Of a stretch of 64,000 nt of DNA, positions 17,561 through 27,035 are shown piece by piece. Origin of the DNA: Streptomyces sp. D2-8 (lineage in GTDB: Bacteria > Actinomycetota > Actinomycetes > Streptomycetales > Streptomycetaceae); the NCBI RefSeq assembly GCF_023184515.1, contig NZ_JAAHBP010000001.1, positions 930,001-994,000 on the forward strand, written 5' to 3'. The notes beneath the pieces were generated by a model, which worked only from the letters and a program-made list of their open reading frames with translations, did not search any database and was not told the origin of the DNA. The position numbers and the translations under genes were made by a program. Position 1 is the first letter of the stretch, and each line of letters begins with the position of its first letter.

Positions 17561-17634
17561 CCGGCCGCGGGCGCGTGGGGGCTGGTCGCGCGCACGCGGC
17601 GGAGCCGCACATCGGCGCAGCCCCGCGCCCCGGG
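17561..17634 (-). repeat. streptomycete intergenic repeat, copy A
   Basis: Read on the minus strand this segment begins with a GGGGCGCGGGGCTG core and contains TGCGGCTCCGCCGCG, the same order as in the copies at 19055 and 23805. It fills the convergent gap between the PfkB kinase and the cysteine-desulfurase fusion and can fold into hairpins, so it may also terminate transcription. Confidence 0.75.
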
Positions 17635-17638
17635 ACGC

Positions 17639-19018
17639 TCAGCTCGCCCGGCGGATCAGGTACGCCGTCCCCTGTTCCGCCGGCTCCTCGCCCAGGTACT
17701 CCTGGCTTCGCATCTCGCACCACGCCGGGATGTCCAGGCGGGCCGCCTCGTCGTCCGACAGGACCCGGACCAGCCCGCCCACGGGCACATCGCCGATGAC
17801 CTTCGCCAGCTCGATCACCGGAATCGGGCAGCGCTTGCCGAGGGAGTCCACGACCAGGACGTCCTCCTCGCGGGCGACCGGGGAGGCGACCGGCGCGCCC
17901 AGCTTCTCCCGCACGGCCGTCACAGCCCCGGGAAGGACGGCCAGGAACCTCTCCACATCCTCCTCCGCCACCCCCGGCGGCAGGGAAACCCGCACGTTCC
18001 CCTCACTCAGCACGCCCATCGCCCGCAGTACATGGCTGGGCGTCAGCGTGCTGCTCGTGCAGGACGAGCCGGACGAGACCGAGAAACCCTCCCGGTCCAG
18101 CTCGTGCAGCAGCGCCTCGCCGTCGACGTAGAGACAGGAGAAGGTGACGACCCCGGGAAGCCGGCGCACCGGATCGCCCACCACCTCCACGTCGGGCACC
18201 AGCTGCGGCACCCGCGCCCGGATCCGCTCCGTCAGCTCCCGCAGACGCACCGCCTCCTCGGCCGCGGCGGCCCGCACGGCCCGCAGCGACGCGGCCGCCG
18301 CCACGATCGCCGGGATGTTCTCGAAACCGGGCGCCCGCCCCGACTCCCGCTCGTCCACCGGCCCTTGCGCCGCGAACCGCACACCCTTGCGGACCACGAG
18401 CAGCCCGACCCCGGACGGCCCGCCCCACTTGTGCGCACTGGCCGTCAGCAGCGACCAGCCCCCGTCCACCGGCCCCCACCCCAGCGACTGCGCCGCGTCC
18501 ACCAGCAGCGGCACCCCGGCCTCCCGGCACACCTCGGCCACCGCCGCGACGGGCTGCTCGGTCCCCACCTCGTGATTGGCGGACTGGAGACACGCCAGTG
18601 CGGTGTCCGCGCGCAGGGCATCCCCGTAGGCGACCGGATCCACCGCCCCGCCCCGGTCTACGGTCACCTCGGTGACGGACCCCCCGTCCGCCTCGTGCAG
18701 CTCGGCCGAATGGAGGACAGAAGAGTGTTCGACCGCTGACACGATCAGGTGACGCCCGATCCGCCTCCGCCCGGCCAGCGCCCCGGCAATCCCCGTGTGC
18801 ACGGCACGGGTTCCGGACGAGGTGAAGGCCAGTTCGTCCGGCCGGCATCCCACCGCCTCGGCAGCGGCCTCCCGCGCCGCGTCCAGCAGCACCCGGGCAC
18901 GCCGCCCCTCCCGGTACAGACGCGCGGGATCCGCCCACCCCTCGTCGAGCGAGGCCAGCAGAGCCTGCCGGGCGACGGGATGGAGCGGAGCACCGGAAGC
19001 AGCATCGAAGTAGGGCAC
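17639..19018 (-). CDS. cysteine desulfurase fused to a TusA-type sulfur-carrier domain
   Basis: Residues 1-~375 are an IscS/NifS-type PLP enzyme: HSSVLHS (His98 region), DAAQSLG, the PLP lysine Lys197 in TASAHKWGGPSG, and the persulfide cysteine Cys320 in SSGSSCTSSTLTPSHVL. Residues ~385-459 are a TusA domain with its sulfur-accepting CPIP motif (Cys397) in DSLGKRCPIPVIELAK. The enzyme takes sulfur from cysteine and can pass the persulfide to its own carrier domain, supplying tRNA thiolation, Moco or similar. Both active cysteines are intact. The SSGSSC loop is of class I (IscS-like) type. It lies between adoK-like and ctaC genes; no iscU or tRNA thiolase adjoins. Confidence 0.93.
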   Translation of the reverse strand: MPYFDAASGAPLHPVARQALLASLDEGWADPARLYREGRRARVLLDAAREAAAEAVGCRPDELAFTSSGTRAVHTGIAGALAGRRRIGRHLIVSAVEHSSVLHSAELHEADGGSVTEVTVDRGGAVDPVAYGDALRADTALACLQSANHEVGTEQPVAAVAEVCREAGVPLLVDAAQSLGWGPVDGGWSLLTASAHKWGGPSGVGLLVVRKGVRFAAQGPVDERESGRAPGFENIPAIVAAAASLRAVRAAAAEEAVRLRELTERIRARVPQLVPDVEVVGDPVRRLPGVVTFSCLYVDGEALLHELDREGFSVSSGSSCTSSTLTPSHVLRAMGVLSEGNVRVSLPPGVAEEDVERFLAVLPGAVTAVREKLGAPVASPVAREEDVLVVDSLGKRCPIPVIELAKVIGDVPVGGLVRVLSDDEAARLDIPAWCEMRSQEYLGEEPAEQGTAYLIRRAS

Positions 19019-19054
19019 ACAGCAACGCTAGAACGTCCCGGGGGGCAGCGGTTC

Positions 19055-19128
19055 TCAGGGTCGCGGGGCGGTGACATCTGCGGCTCCGCCGCGGGGCGCG
19101 AACAGCCACAAACAGCCCGCAGCCGCCA
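19055..19128 (+). repeat. streptomycete intergenic repeat, copy B
   Basis: It contains the CGCGGGGCGGTGACATCTGC and GGCTCCGCCGCGGGGCGCGA blocks shared with copies A and C and ends GCCCGCAGCCGCC. It occupies the first part of the 287-base gap upstream of ctaC; the ctaC promoter lies after it. Confidence 0.75.
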
Positions 19129-19189
19129 ATTCAGCGAACCACCCGAGTGAGTAGGCACCCCTCCCCGAGAACCCCCGGAGGGCGTCGGC

Positions 19190-19195
19190 TAGGGT
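19190..19195 (+). promoter_or_regulatory. candidate -10 hexamer TAGGGT upstream of ctaC
   Basis: TAGGGT lies ~110 bases before the ctaC start, downstream of the repeat copy. No good -35 is visible at 17-18 bases. The same hexamer recurs before other genes in this window. Confidence 0.35.
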
Positions 19196-19305
19196 TTGGT
19201 CCGCATAAACATCCAAACCCCTGCCCGACGCAGGGCCGCGACCGACCAGCGAGAAGGCCAGGCCGCAGCCGATCCGCGCGGGCGAGACTCTCGGGAAGGC
19301 GCTAC

Positions 19306-20271
19306 GTGAGTCCCAACGGCTCCGACCGCTCGCCGCGGCGCCCGATGCGGCGGAAGCTGCTGCAGGCACTGACCGCGGGCCTGGTCTTGGCGACAGCCAC
19401 CGGTTGCTCGTACAACTGGGAAGACTTCCCCCGCCTTGGTATGCCCACCCCGACCACGGAAGAGGCTCCGCGGATCCTCTCCCTGTGGCAGGGGTCCTGG
19501 GCGGCTGCGCTCGCCGTCGGCGTGCTGGTGTGGGGTCTGATCCTGTGGAGTGCTTTCTTCCACCGGCGCAGCCGCACCAAGGTCGAGGTTCCTCCGCAGA
19601 CCCGGTACAACATGCCCATCGAGGCGCTGTACACCGTGGTCCCGCTCATCATCGTCTCGGTGCTGTTCTACTTCACAGCCCGTGACGAGTCCGAGCTGCT
19701 CAGCCTCAAGAAGAAGCCCGACGTCACGGTCAACGTGGTCGGCTTCCAGTGGAGCTGGTGCTTCAACTACATCGAGCCGGTCGCCGGTTCCACCGGGGAC
19801 GCAAAGACCTCGAAGGACCTGGACGCGATCCCGGACCGCTTCAAGAAGGACTTCCCGGCCGACGCCGGCGGTGTCTACGACTGCGGCACCCCCGGTACGC
19901 GGAACCCGCAGACCAACAACCCGGGCCCGACGCTCTGGCTCCCCGAAGGCAAGACGGTCCGCTTCGTCCTGACCTCGCGTGACGTCATCCACTCCTTCTG
20001 GGTGGTGCCGTTCCTCATGAAGCAGGACGTCATCCCGGGCCACACCAACTCCTTCCAGGTGACCCCCAACAAGGAGGGCACCTTCCTGGGCAAGTGCGCC
20101 GAGCTCTGCGGTGTCGACCACTCCCGGATGCTCTTCAACGTGAAGGTCGTCTCCCAGGAGCGTTACGAGCAGCACCTCAAGGACCTCGTGGACAAGCAGC
20201 AGAACGGTTACGTTCCTGCCGGCATCGCGCAGACGAGCCACGAGAAGAACCGGGAGACGAACAACCTGTGA
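19306..20271 (+). CDS. ctaC: cytochrome c oxidase subunit II
   Basis: A 321-aa protein carrying the CuA centre of aa3 oxidase. It has an N-terminal lipoprotein-type signal ([14 protein letters not shown], cysteine in the ATGCSYNW lipobox), two membrane helices (about 65-85 and 110-130) and a cupredoxin domain with the CuA ligands in HSFWVVPF and [13 protein letters not shown] ~45-residue acidic/basic insertion ([11 protein letters not shown] onward) before the CuA domain is typical of actinobacteria, where the fused bcc-aa3 supercomplex has no soluble cytochrome c. GTG 19306 follows a GGGAAGG site; the next ATG is at 19345. The stop overlaps the ctaD start (GTGA). Confidence 0.97.
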   Translation: MSPNGSDRSPRRPMRRKLLQALTAGLVLATATGCSYNWEDFPRLGMPTPTTEEAPRILSLWQGSWAAALAVGVLVWGLILWSAFFHRRSRTKVEVPPQTRYNMPIEALYTVVPLIIVSVLFYFTARDESELLSLKKKPDVTVNVVGFQWSWCFNYIEPVAGSTGDAKTSKDLDAIPDRFKKDFPADAGGVYDCGTPGTRNPQTNNPGPTLWLPEGKTVRFVLTSRDVIHSFWVVPFLMKQDVIPGHTNSFQVTPNKEGTFLGKCAELCGVDHSRMLFNVKVVSQERYEQHLKDLVDKQQNGYVPAGIAQTSHEKNRETNNL

Positions 20272-22004
20272 GCATCCTCAACGAACCCCAGGGTGCCGCG
20301 GCAGCAGGGTCCCACTACGAGGACGAGTTGCCGGTCAGGCGCCAGAACCGCGGCAGTGTCGTGGTCAAGTGGCTGACGACGACGGACCACAAGACGATCG
20401 GCACGCTGTACCTGGTCACGTCGTTCGCGTTCTTCGTCATCGGTGGCGTGATGGCGCTGCTCATGCGCGCCGAGCTGGCCCGGCCGGGTCTGCAGATCAT
20501 GTCGAACGAGCAGTTCAACCAGGCGTTCACGATGCACGGCACGATCATGCTGCTGATGTTCGCGACGCCGCTGTTCGCCGGCTTCGCGAACTGGATCATG
20601 CCGCTCCAGATCGGCGCGCCGGACGTGGCCTTCCCCCGGCTGAACATGTTCGCCTACTGGCTGTACCTGTTCGGCTCGCTCATCGCGGTGGGCGGCTTCC
20701 TCACCCCGCAGGGTGCGGCCGACTTCGGCTGGTTCGCCTACAGCCCGCTCTCGGACGCCGTCCGCTCCCCGGGCATCGGCGCCGACATGTGGATCATGGG
20801 TCTGGCCTTCTCCGGCTTCGGCACCATCCTCGGCTCGGTCAACTTCATCACCACGATCATCTGCATGCGCGCCCCCGGCATGACGATGTTCCGCATGCCG
20901 ATCTTCGTGTGGAACGTGCTGCTGACCGGTGTCCTGGTCCTGCTCGCCTTCCCGGTCCTCGCGGCCGCGCTGTTCGCCCTGGAGGCGGACCGCAAGTTCG
21001 GCGCGCACATCTTCGACTCCGCCAACGGCGGGGCGTTGCTGTGGCAACACCTCTTCTGGTTCTTCGGCCACCCAGAGGTGTACATCATCGCGTTGCCGTT
21101 CTTCGGCATCATCTCCGAGGTCATCCCGGTCTTCTCCCGCAAGCCGATGTTCGGTTACTTCGGTCTGATCAGCGCGACCATCGCGATCGCGGGTCTGTCC
21201 GTGACGGTGTGGGCGCACCACATGTACGTCACCGGCGGTGTGCTGCTGCCGTTCTTCTCCTTCATGACGTTCCTGATCGCCGTCCCCACCGGTGTGAAGT
21301 TCTTCAACTGGATCGGCACGATGTGGAAGGGCTCGTTGTCCTTCGAGACACCGATGCTGTGGGCGGCCGGCTTCCTGATCACCTTCACGTTCGGTGGTCT
21401 GACCGGTGTCATCCTGGCCTCGCCGCCGATGGACTTCCACGTCTCCGACTCCTACTTCGTGGTGGCCCACTTCCACTACGTCGTCTTCGGCACCGTGGTG
21501 TTCGCGATGTTCTCCGGCTTCCACTTCTGGTGGCCCAAGTTCACCGGCAAGATGCTGGACGAGCGCCTCGGCAAGATCACCTTCTGGACGCTGTTCATCG
21601 GCTTCCACGGCACGTTCCTGGTCCAGCACTGGCTGGGCGCCGAGGGCATGCCGCGCCGTTACGCCGACTACCTGGCGGCCGACGGCTTCACCGCGCTGAA
21701 CACGGTCTCGACGATCAGCTCGTTCCTGCTCGGCATGTCGATCCTGCCGTTCTTCTACAACGTGTGGAAGACGGCCAAGTACGGCAAGCCGGTCGGCGTC
21801 GACGACCCGTGGGGCTACGGTCGCTCCCTGGAGTGGGCGACCTCCTGCCCGCCGCCGCGGCACAACTTCATCACCATGCCGCGGATCCGCAGTGAATCCC
21901 CGGCGTTCGACCTGCACCACCCGGAGATCGCCGCTCTCGACCAGCTCGAGAACGCGGGCCACGGTGACAAGGCCCTCGCTGGCGGCAAGGAGGCCGGCAA
22001 GTGA
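20268..22004 (+). CDS. ctaD: cytochrome c oxidase subunit I
   Basis: The 578-aa catalytic subunit holds haem a and the haem a3/CuB site. Landmarks are [29 protein letters not shown] with the haem a His, [16 protein letters not shown] with the CuB His and the cross-linked Tyr (K-channel type), the WAHHMYVTG His pair, and [12 protein letters not shown] with the two haem ligands. Twelve membrane helices are apparent. The start GTG overlaps the ctaC stop and the stop overlaps ctaF, so the three are translationally coupled. Confidence 0.98.
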   Translation: MSILNEPQGAAAAGSHYEDELPVRRQNRGSVVVKWLTTTDHKTIGTLYLVTSFAFFVIGGVMALLMRAELARPGLQIMSNEQFNQAFTMHGTIMLLMFATPLFAGFANWIMPLQIGAPDVAFPRLNMFAYWLYLFGSLIAVGGFLTPQGAADFGWFAYSPLSDAVRSPGIGADMWIMGLAFSGFGTILGSVNFITTIICMRAPGMTMFRMPIFVWNVLLTGVLVLLAFPVLAAALFALEADRKFGAHIFDSANGGALLWQHLFWFFGHPEVYIIALPFFGIISEVIPVFSRKPMFGYFGLISATIAIAGLSVTVWAHHMYVTGGVLLPFFSFMTFLIAVPTGVKFFNWIGTMWKGSLSFETPMLWAAGFLITFTFGGLTGVILASPPMDFHVSDSYFVVAHFHYVVFGTVVFAMFSGFHFWWPKFTGKMLDERLGKITFWTLFIGFHGTFLVQHWLGAEGMPRRYADYLAADGFTALNTVSTISSFLLGMSILPFFYNVWKTAKYGKPVGVDDPWGYGRSLEWATSCPPPRHNFITMPRIRSESPAFDLHHPEIAALDQLENAGHGDKALAGGKEAGK

Positions 22005-22399
22005 AGATCCAGGGCAAGATGTTCATGTGGTTGAGCGTCTTCCTCCTCGTCATGGCCGTGGTCTATGGCGTGTGGTCGAAGGAGCCGGCCGGTACCACGG
22101 CCCTCTTCCTGGCCTTCGGCCTGTCCATCATGATCGGCTTCTACCTCGGCTTCACGGCCAAGCGGGTGGACGTCGGTGCGCAGGACAACAAGGAGGCGGA
22201 CGTCGCGGACGACGCCGGCGAGGTCGGGTTCTTCAGCCCGCACAGCTGGCAGCCGCTCTCCCTGGGCATCGGTGGTGCCCTCGCCTTCCTGTCGGTCGCC
22301 GTCGGCTGGTGGCTGATGTACTTCTCGCTGCCGATCATCCTGATCGGCGTCTGGGGCTGGGTCTTCGAGTACTACCGCGGTGAGAACCGCACCCAGTAG
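22001..22399 (+). CDS. ctaF: actinobacterial cytochrome c oxidase subunit IV
   Basis: A 132-aa protein with four membrane helices in two pairs (residues ~5-25 and 30-50; ~90-108 and 112-125) joined by an acidic loop ([14 protein letters not shown]). This matches CtaF, the fourth oxidase subunit specific to actinobacteria. It starts with a GTG overlapping the ctaD stop and is the last gene before a strong terminator. Confidence 0.94.
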   Translation: MKIQGKMFMWLSVFLLVMAVVYGVWSKEPAGTTALFLAFGLSIMIGFYLGFTAKRVDVGAQDNKEADVADDAGEVGFFSPHSWQPLSLGIGGALAFLSVAVGWWLMYFSLPIILIGVWGWVFEYYRGENRTQ

Positions 22400-22415
22400 C
22401 ACGACCCGTGCCTGA

Positions 22416-22460
22416 CAGGGGCCCGGACACTCCGAGAGGAGCGTCCGGGCCCCTGCTTTT
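22416..22460 (+). terminator. terminator of the ctaCDF operon
   Basis: Perfect 13-base arms 22416-22428 and 22443-22455 are followed by CTTTTG, a classic intrinsic terminator. Confidence 0.9.
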
Positions 22461-22530
22461 GCCGTAATGCGTGTCACTCGTACGAGTCGCTCGGCGTGCC
22501 GCTGTTGACGTCGCTTCCTAGCGTGAGGTC

Positions 22531-23784
22531 ATGAGCCACACAGTGATATCCCGCCCCCGCACCGTCGTCGGCTGCACGCTGCTGGTGATCACCCTCTGCG
22601 CGGGCGTCACCGCCTGCGGCTCGGACGGCAACCCGCTCGCCGCCCGTCCCTACGACGCGGCGGACCAGATCTCCTTCAACGCCCCCGACGGGGGCCGCCA
22701 GAAGGCCGACCCGGACAAGCCCCTGGAAGTCGTCGAGGACTCCGACGGGCGCATCACGGACGTCACGGCCCACGACGCCTCAGGACGCTACGTGGCGGGC
22801 GAACTCGCCGCCGACGGCAGCCGCTGGCACAGCACCACCCCGCTGGCCGCCAACGCCAGCTACACGGTCCGTGTGAGCACCGAGGACGAGGACGGGGCGC
22901 CCGGCCGCAAGGTCGTCACCTTCGACACCGGCAAGCCCACCACCAAGAAGCGCCTGGACGTCACCTTCGGACCCAAGACGGGCACCTACGGCGTCGGCCA
23001 GCCCGTCACGGCCGAGCTGAGCCGGCCCGTCAAGGACAAGGCCCAGCGGGCCGTCGTGGAACGCGCCCTCAAGGTCTCCTCGACGCCCTCCACGGACGGC
23101 GCCTGGCACTGGGTGGACGACAAGAAGCTCCACTACCGCCCGAAGGACTACTGGCCCGCCCAGGCCACCGTCCAGGTCCGCAGCAACCTGCAGGGCATCA
23201 AGATCGGCGACCGGATGTGGGGCGGCAAGGCCGAGCCGCTGACCTTCACCACCGCGGACAAGCTCATAGCCGTCACGGACGCCGCCGCCCACCAGATGAC
23301 CGTCTACAAGAACGACGAGATCGTTCGGCAGATACCGGTCACCACGGGTATGCCCGGCTACGAGACCCGCAACGGCGTCAAGGTCGTCCTGGCCAAGGAG
23401 GGCACCGTCCGCATGACCAGCGCCAGCATCGGAGCCTCGGACTTCTACGACCTGATCGTGCACCACTCGGTCCGGGTCACCAACAGCGGCGAGTACGTCC
23501 ACGCCGCCCCCTGGTCGGTCGGCTCCCAGGGCTCCGCCAACGTCAGCCACGGCTGCACCGGCATGAGCACCGAGAACGCCTCCTGGTTCTACGACACCGT
23601 CCGCGAGGGCGACATCGTCAAGGTCGTCAACTCCGGCGGCGACACGATGGCCCCCTTCGGCAACGGCTTCGGCGACTGGAACCTCGACTGGGCGAAGTGG
23701 CGCACCGGCAGCGCCCTCCTGGGCGGCACCCCGGACGGCCCCACGGACGCCGACCGGGCCCGCCTGAGGCCCCAGAGCGTCTAG
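22531..23784 (+). CDS. lipoprotein L,D-transpeptidase (YkuD, Ig-like domains)
   Basis: The 417-aa protein has a lipoprotein signal with lipobox GVTACGSD (Cys ~29), two Ig-like domains (~45-245) and a YkuD catalytic domain with HHSVRV, HAAPWSVGSQG and the nucleophile Cys in NVSHGCTGMS. L,D-transpeptidases make 3-3 cross-links in peptidoglycan. The domain order matches mycobacterial LdtMt2-type enzymes, followed by a C-terminal tail with GFGDWNLDWAKWRTG. It sits between the two halves of the respiratory cluster. TAGCGT at 22519-22524, 6 bases before the ATG, suggests a nearly leaderless transcript. Confidence 0.94.
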   Translation: MSHTVISRPRTVVGCTLLVITLCAGVTACGSDGNPLAARPYDAADQISFNAPDGGRQKADPDKPLEVVEDSDGRITDVTAHDASGRYVAGELAADGSRWHSTTPLAANASYTVRVSTEDEDGAPGRKVVTFDTGKPTTKKRLDVTFGPKTGTYGVGQPVTAELSRPVKDKAQRAVVERALKVSSTPSTDGAWHWVDDKKLHYRPKDYWPAQATVQVRSNLQGIKIGDRMWGGKAEPLTFTTADKLIAVTDAAAHQMTVYKNDEIVRQIPVTTGMPGYETRNGVKVVLAKEGTVRMTSASIGASDFYDLIVHHSVRVTNSGEYVHAAPWSVGSQGSANVSHGCTGMSTENASWFYDTVREGDIVKVVNSGGDTMAPFGNGFGDWNLDWAKWRTGSALLGGTPDGPTDADRARLRPQSV

Positions 23785-23804
23785 ACGCCCTCAGGGGCAC
23801 GTCC

Positions 23805-23880
23805 TTCAGGGGCGCGGGGCTGTGTCGACATGCGGCTCCGCCGCGTGGGCGCGAACAGCCCCCACGCGCCCGCAGCCGCC
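23805..23880 (+). repeat. streptomycete intergenic repeat, copy C
   Basis: It begins TTCAGGGGCGCGGGGCTG, contains ATGCGGCTCCGCCGCGTGGG and ends CCCGCAGCCGCC, the best-preserved long-form copy here. It fills the convergent gap between the transpeptidase and the receiver-domain gene. Confidence 0.8.
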
Positions 23881-23903
23881 GAAGAACAAGGCGAACCGAG
23901 CCC

Positions 23904-24305
23904 CTAGGCGTTCAAAGCCGCCTTGTCCCGCAACAGAGAAGCCAGCGCGGCCGCGAACTCCACCGGATCCACCGGCAGCGTCACCGCGGACTCGGCCCGG
24001 CTCCAGGTCGCCAGCCACGCGTCCTGAGGCCGCCCGATCAGCAACAGCACCGGCGGACAGTCGAACACCTCGTCCTTGATCTGCCGGCAGAGCCCCATGC
24101 CTCCCATCGGCACGGCCTCACCGTCCAGCACACAGACGTCGATCCCGCCCCGGTCCAGCTCCGTGAGCACCGCGGCGGGAGTCGCGCACTCCATGAACTC
24201 CACGACGGGAACGTCCGGAGCCGGCCTCCGTCCCGTGGCGAGGCGCACCTGCTCGCGGGTGTTGGAGTCGTCGCTGTAGACCAGCACCGTGGCGGTCGGC
24301 TGCAT
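23904..24305 (-). CDS. stand-alone receiver-like domain protein
   Basis: A 133-aa protein with the fold pattern of a CheY receiver: beta1 ATVLVYSDDSN, a central VCVLDGEAVPMGGMG carrying the putative phosphoacceptor Asp, and beta4 PPVLLLIGR. The conserved Thr/Ser after beta4 and the Lys after beta5 are not evident (LPVDPVEF), so it may be a pseudo-receiver. There is no output domain. It is divergent from ctaE with 145 bases between starts, and a GGAGGAA site precedes its ATG. A regulatory link to the respiratory genes is possible but unproven. Confidence 0.85.
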   Translation of the reverse strand: MQPTATVLVYSDDSNTREQVRLATGRRPAPDVPVVEFMECATPAAVLTELDRGGIDVCVLDGEAVPMGGMGLCRQIKDEVFDCPPVLLLIGRPQDAWLATWSRAESAVTLPVDPVEFAAALASLLRDKAALNA

Positions 24306-24439
24306 TGTTCCTCCGTGACGTCAGCGTCGTAAGGACAGGCCCGTTGGGCCGGATGCTACTCCCTTGAACACCACGTCAACACCGGTACGACCGGCTTAGA
24401 CACTCCGAACGGCACCCCCCGGAGTGAGGGCGGGATAAG

Positions 24440-24460
24440 CGACCGACATAATGTCGGTCG
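24440..24460. promoter_or_regulatory. perfect 21-bp palindrome on the ctaE start codon
   Basis: CGACCGACAT at 24440-24449 and its exact complement ATGTCGGTCG at 24451-24460 flank a single A. The ctaE ATG is the first triplet of the right arm. No ribosome site is visible upstream. It could be a DNA operator or an RNA hairpin controlling the start. Confidence 0.6.
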
Positions 24461-25071
24461 TGGCGACAGCAACGACAGTAGAAACCGGGCACGCGCACCC
24501 GTCGGTCAATCGGCCGAACCTCACCAGCGTCGGAACGATCATCTGGCTGAGTTCCGAGCTGATGTTCTTCGCGGCCCTCTTCGCGATGTACTTCACCCTG
24601 CGATCGGTGACGGGTCCCGATCACTGGAAGGAGATGGCGAGCCATCTCAACTTCCCGTTCTCGGCGGCGAACACCACCATCCTGGTGCTCTCCTCGCTCA
24701 CCTGCCAGCTCGGCGTCTTCGCCGCCGAGCGCGGTGACGTGAAGAAGCTGCGGATGTGGTTCATCGTCACGTTCGTGATGGGTGCGATCTTCATCGGCGG
24801 TCAGGTCCTCGAGTACACCGAGCTGGTCAAGGAGGCGGGCCTGTCCCTGTCCTCCGACCCGTACGGCTCGGTCTTCTACCTGACCACCGGCTTCCACGGC
24901 CTGCACGTGACGGGCGGTCTCATCGCCTTCCTGCTGGTCCTGGGCCGGACCTATGCGGCGCGGAGGTTCACCCACGAGCAGGCGACGGCCGCGATCGTCG
25001 TGTCCTATTACTGGCACTTCGTCGATGTCGTCTGGATCGGTCTCTTCGCCACGATCTACATGATCAAGTAG
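24451..25071 (+). CDS. ctaE: cytochrome c oxidase subunit III
   Basis: A 206-aa protein with five membrane helices, typical of the shorter actinobacterial subunit III. Family blocks are [44 protein letters not shown] and [18 protein letters not shown]. It starts the ctaE-qcrCAB operon, as in other actinobacteria where oxidase and bc1 genes form one supercomplex. ATG 24451 lies inside a 21-bp palindrome; GTG 24460 in the same frame is an alternative start and would drop only three residues. Confidence 0.97.
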   Translation: MSVVATATTVETGHAHPSVNRPNLTSVGTIIWLSSELMFFAALFAMYFTLRSVTGPDHWKEMASHLNFPFSAANTTILVLSSLTCQLGVFAAERGDVKKLRMWFIVTFVMGAIFIGGQVLEYTELVKEAGLSLSSDPYGSVFYLTTGFHGLHVTGGLIAFLLVLGRTYAARRFTHEQATAAIVVSYYWHFVDVVWIGLFATIYMIK

Positions 25072-25152
25072 CAGGGCCCGCATCCGCGCGTGCTCGACGA
25101 AGCGCGCATCCCAGAAGCATCGACGCAGAAGATCCTGACACCGGGGTAATCC

Positions 25153-25965
25153 GTGAAAAAGCTCTCCGCACGACGACGCCATCCGCTGGCGGCGCTCGTC
25201 GTCCTACTCCTCGCGCTGGCATGCACCGGGGGGCTGTACGCCGTGTTCGCGCCCGCGGACCAGGCGCAGGCCGACGAAACCGCCCAGTCCCTCACCATCG
25301 AGGAGGGCAAGAAGCTCTACGCCGTCGGCTGCGCCAGTTGCCACGGCACCGGCGGTCAGGGCACCTCCGACGGGCCGAGCCTGGTGGGTGTGGGCGCCGC
25401 GGCCGTGGACTTCCAGGTGGCCACCGGCCGTATGCCGGCCGCCACCTCCCAGGGCCCGCAGGTCCCGAAGAAGAAGAACATCTACAGCCAGGCCGAGATC
25501 GACCAGCTCGCGGCCTACATCGCCTCGCTGGGCGCCGGTCCGTCCATCCCGACGGAGGAGCAGTACGGCCCTGAGGGTGCCGACATCGCCAAGGGCGGTG
25601 AGCTGTTCCGCAACAACTGCGCGCAGTGCCACAACTTCACCGGCAAGGGCGGTGCGCTGACGCACGGCAAGTACGCGCCGTCCCTCGAGGATGTCGACCC
25701 GAAGCACATCTACGAGGCCATGCAGACCGGCCCGCAGAACATGCCGTCCTTCCCCGACACCACGCTGTCGGAGAAGAACAAGAAGGACATCATCGCGTAC
25801 CTGGACGCGGTCAACAGCAGCAAGTCCGAGAGCCCCGGCGGCCTCGAGCTCGGCGGCCTCGGGCCGGTCAGCGAGGGTCTGTTCGGCTGGATCTTCGGTC
25901 TCGGCGGGCTGATCGCCGTCGCCGTGTGGGTCGCCGCCCGGACCGCAAAGGCCAAGAAGTCATGA
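25153..25965 (+). CDS. qcrC: dihaem cytochrome c subunit of the bcc complex
   Basis: A 270-aa membrane cytochrome with an N-terminal anchor (residues ~11-32), two cytochrome c domains with haem motifs CASCH (60-64) and CAQCH (156-160), and a C-terminal helix (FGWIFGLGGLIAVAVWVAA). The axial Met residues are likely in ATGRMPA and NMPSFP. QcrC carries electrons from the Rieske protein directly to CuA, replacing a soluble cytochrome c. The GTG start is 81 bases after ctaE; the stop overlaps qcrA (ATGA). Confidence 0.97.
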   Translation: MKKLSARRRHPLAALVVLLLALACTGGLYAVFAPADQAQADETAQSLTIEEGKKLYAVGCASCHGTGGQGTSDGPSLVGVGAAAVDFQVATGRMPAATSQGPQVPKKKNIYSQAEIDQLAAYIASLGAGPSIPTEEQYGPEGADIAKGGELFRNNCAQCHNFTGKGGALTHGKYAPSLEDVDPKHIYEAMQTGPQNMPSFPDTTLSEKNKKDIIAYLDAVNSSKSESPGGLELGGLGPVSEGLFGWIFGLGGLIAVAVWVAARTAKAKKS

Positions 25966-27035
25966 GTAGCCAAGACATTCCAGAAGAGAACCTGCCCGCC
26001 GCGCAGTCCGCAGGACATGACGAGCACGGGCACGGCGCGGTGAGCGTCGCGGACGACAAGCACCCGTTCGCCGACCCGGGCCTGCCGCCGCACGAGCACC
26101 GGATCCAGGACATCGACGATCGGGCCGCCAAGCGGTCCGAGCGCGCGGTCGCCCTGATGTTCACGGTGTCGATGCTGGCCACCGTCGCCTTCATCGCCTC
26201 CTTCGTGGCGATCCCGGTCGACAAGTCGGTCTTCATCTTCCCGCTCGGCCACATCAGCGCGCTGAACTTCGCGCTGGGCCTGACGCTCGGCATCGCGCTG
26301 TTCTGCATCGGCGCGGGCGCCGTCCACTGGGCCCGCACCCTGATGTCGGACGTGGAGATCGCCGACGAGCGGCACCCGATCGCGGCGGAGCCCGAGGTCC
26401 GCGAGAAGGTCTTCGCGGACTTCAATCAGGGCGCCAAGGAGTCGGCGCTCGGCCGCCGCAAGCTCATCCGCAACACGATGCTCGGCGCGCTGACGCTGGT
26501 GCCGCTCTCCGGCGTCGTGCTGCTGCGCGACCTCGGTCCGCTGCCCGGCACCAAGCTCCGCCACACGCTGTGGTCCAAGGGCAAGCTGCTCGTCAACATG
26601 AACACGAACGAGCCGCTGCGTCCGTCCGATGTCGCGGTCGGTTCGCTGACCTTCGCCAAGCCCGAGGGCCTGGAGGAGCACGACCACGGGTTCCAGAACG
26701 AGATCGCCAAGGCCGCCCTGATGATCATCCGGATTCAGCCGGATGACATCAAGGACAAGCGCGAGCTCGAGTGGTCGCACGAGGGCATCGTCGCGTACTC
26801 GAAGATCTGCACCCATGTCGGTTGCCCGATCTCCCTGTACGAGCAGCAGACGCACCACGCGCTCTGCCCCTGCCACCAGTCCACCTTCGACCTGTCCGAC
26901 GGTGCCCGAGTGATCTTCGGTCCCGCCGGTCACGCCCTGCCGCAGCTGCGCATCGGCGTGAACGACGAGGGCTACCTCGAGGCGCTCGGCGACTTCGAAG
27001 AGCCCGTCGGTCCTGCCTTCTGGGAGCGCGGATGA
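25962..27035 (+). CDS. qcrA: Rieske iron-sulfur subunit of the bcc complex
   Basis: The 357-aa protein has the [2Fe-2S] motifs CTHVGC and CPCHQS in its C-terminal third. The N-terminal half holds a His-rich cytoplasmic segment (GHDEHGHG) and three membrane helices (about 65-85, 95-120 and 170-190), the three-helix anchor specific to actinobacteria. It is coupled to qcrC and qcrB by ATGA overlaps. Confidence 0.97.
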   Translation: MSSQDIPEENLPAAQSAGHDEHGHGAVSVADDKHPFADPGLPPHEHRIQDIDDRAAKRSERAVALMFTVSMLATVAFIASFVAIPVDKSVFIFPLGHISALNFALGLTLGIALFCIGAGAVHWARTLMSDVEIADERHPIAAEPEVREKVFADFNQGAKESALGRRKLIRNTMLGALTLVPLSGVVLLRDLGPLPGTKLRHTLWSKGKLLVNMNTNEPLRPSDVAVGSLTFAKPEGLEEHDHGFQNEIAKAALMIIRIQPDDIKDKRELEWSHEGIVAYSKICTHVGCPISLYEQQTHHALCPCHQSTFDLSDGARVIFGPAGHALPQLRIGVNDEGYLEALGDFEEPVGPAFWERG

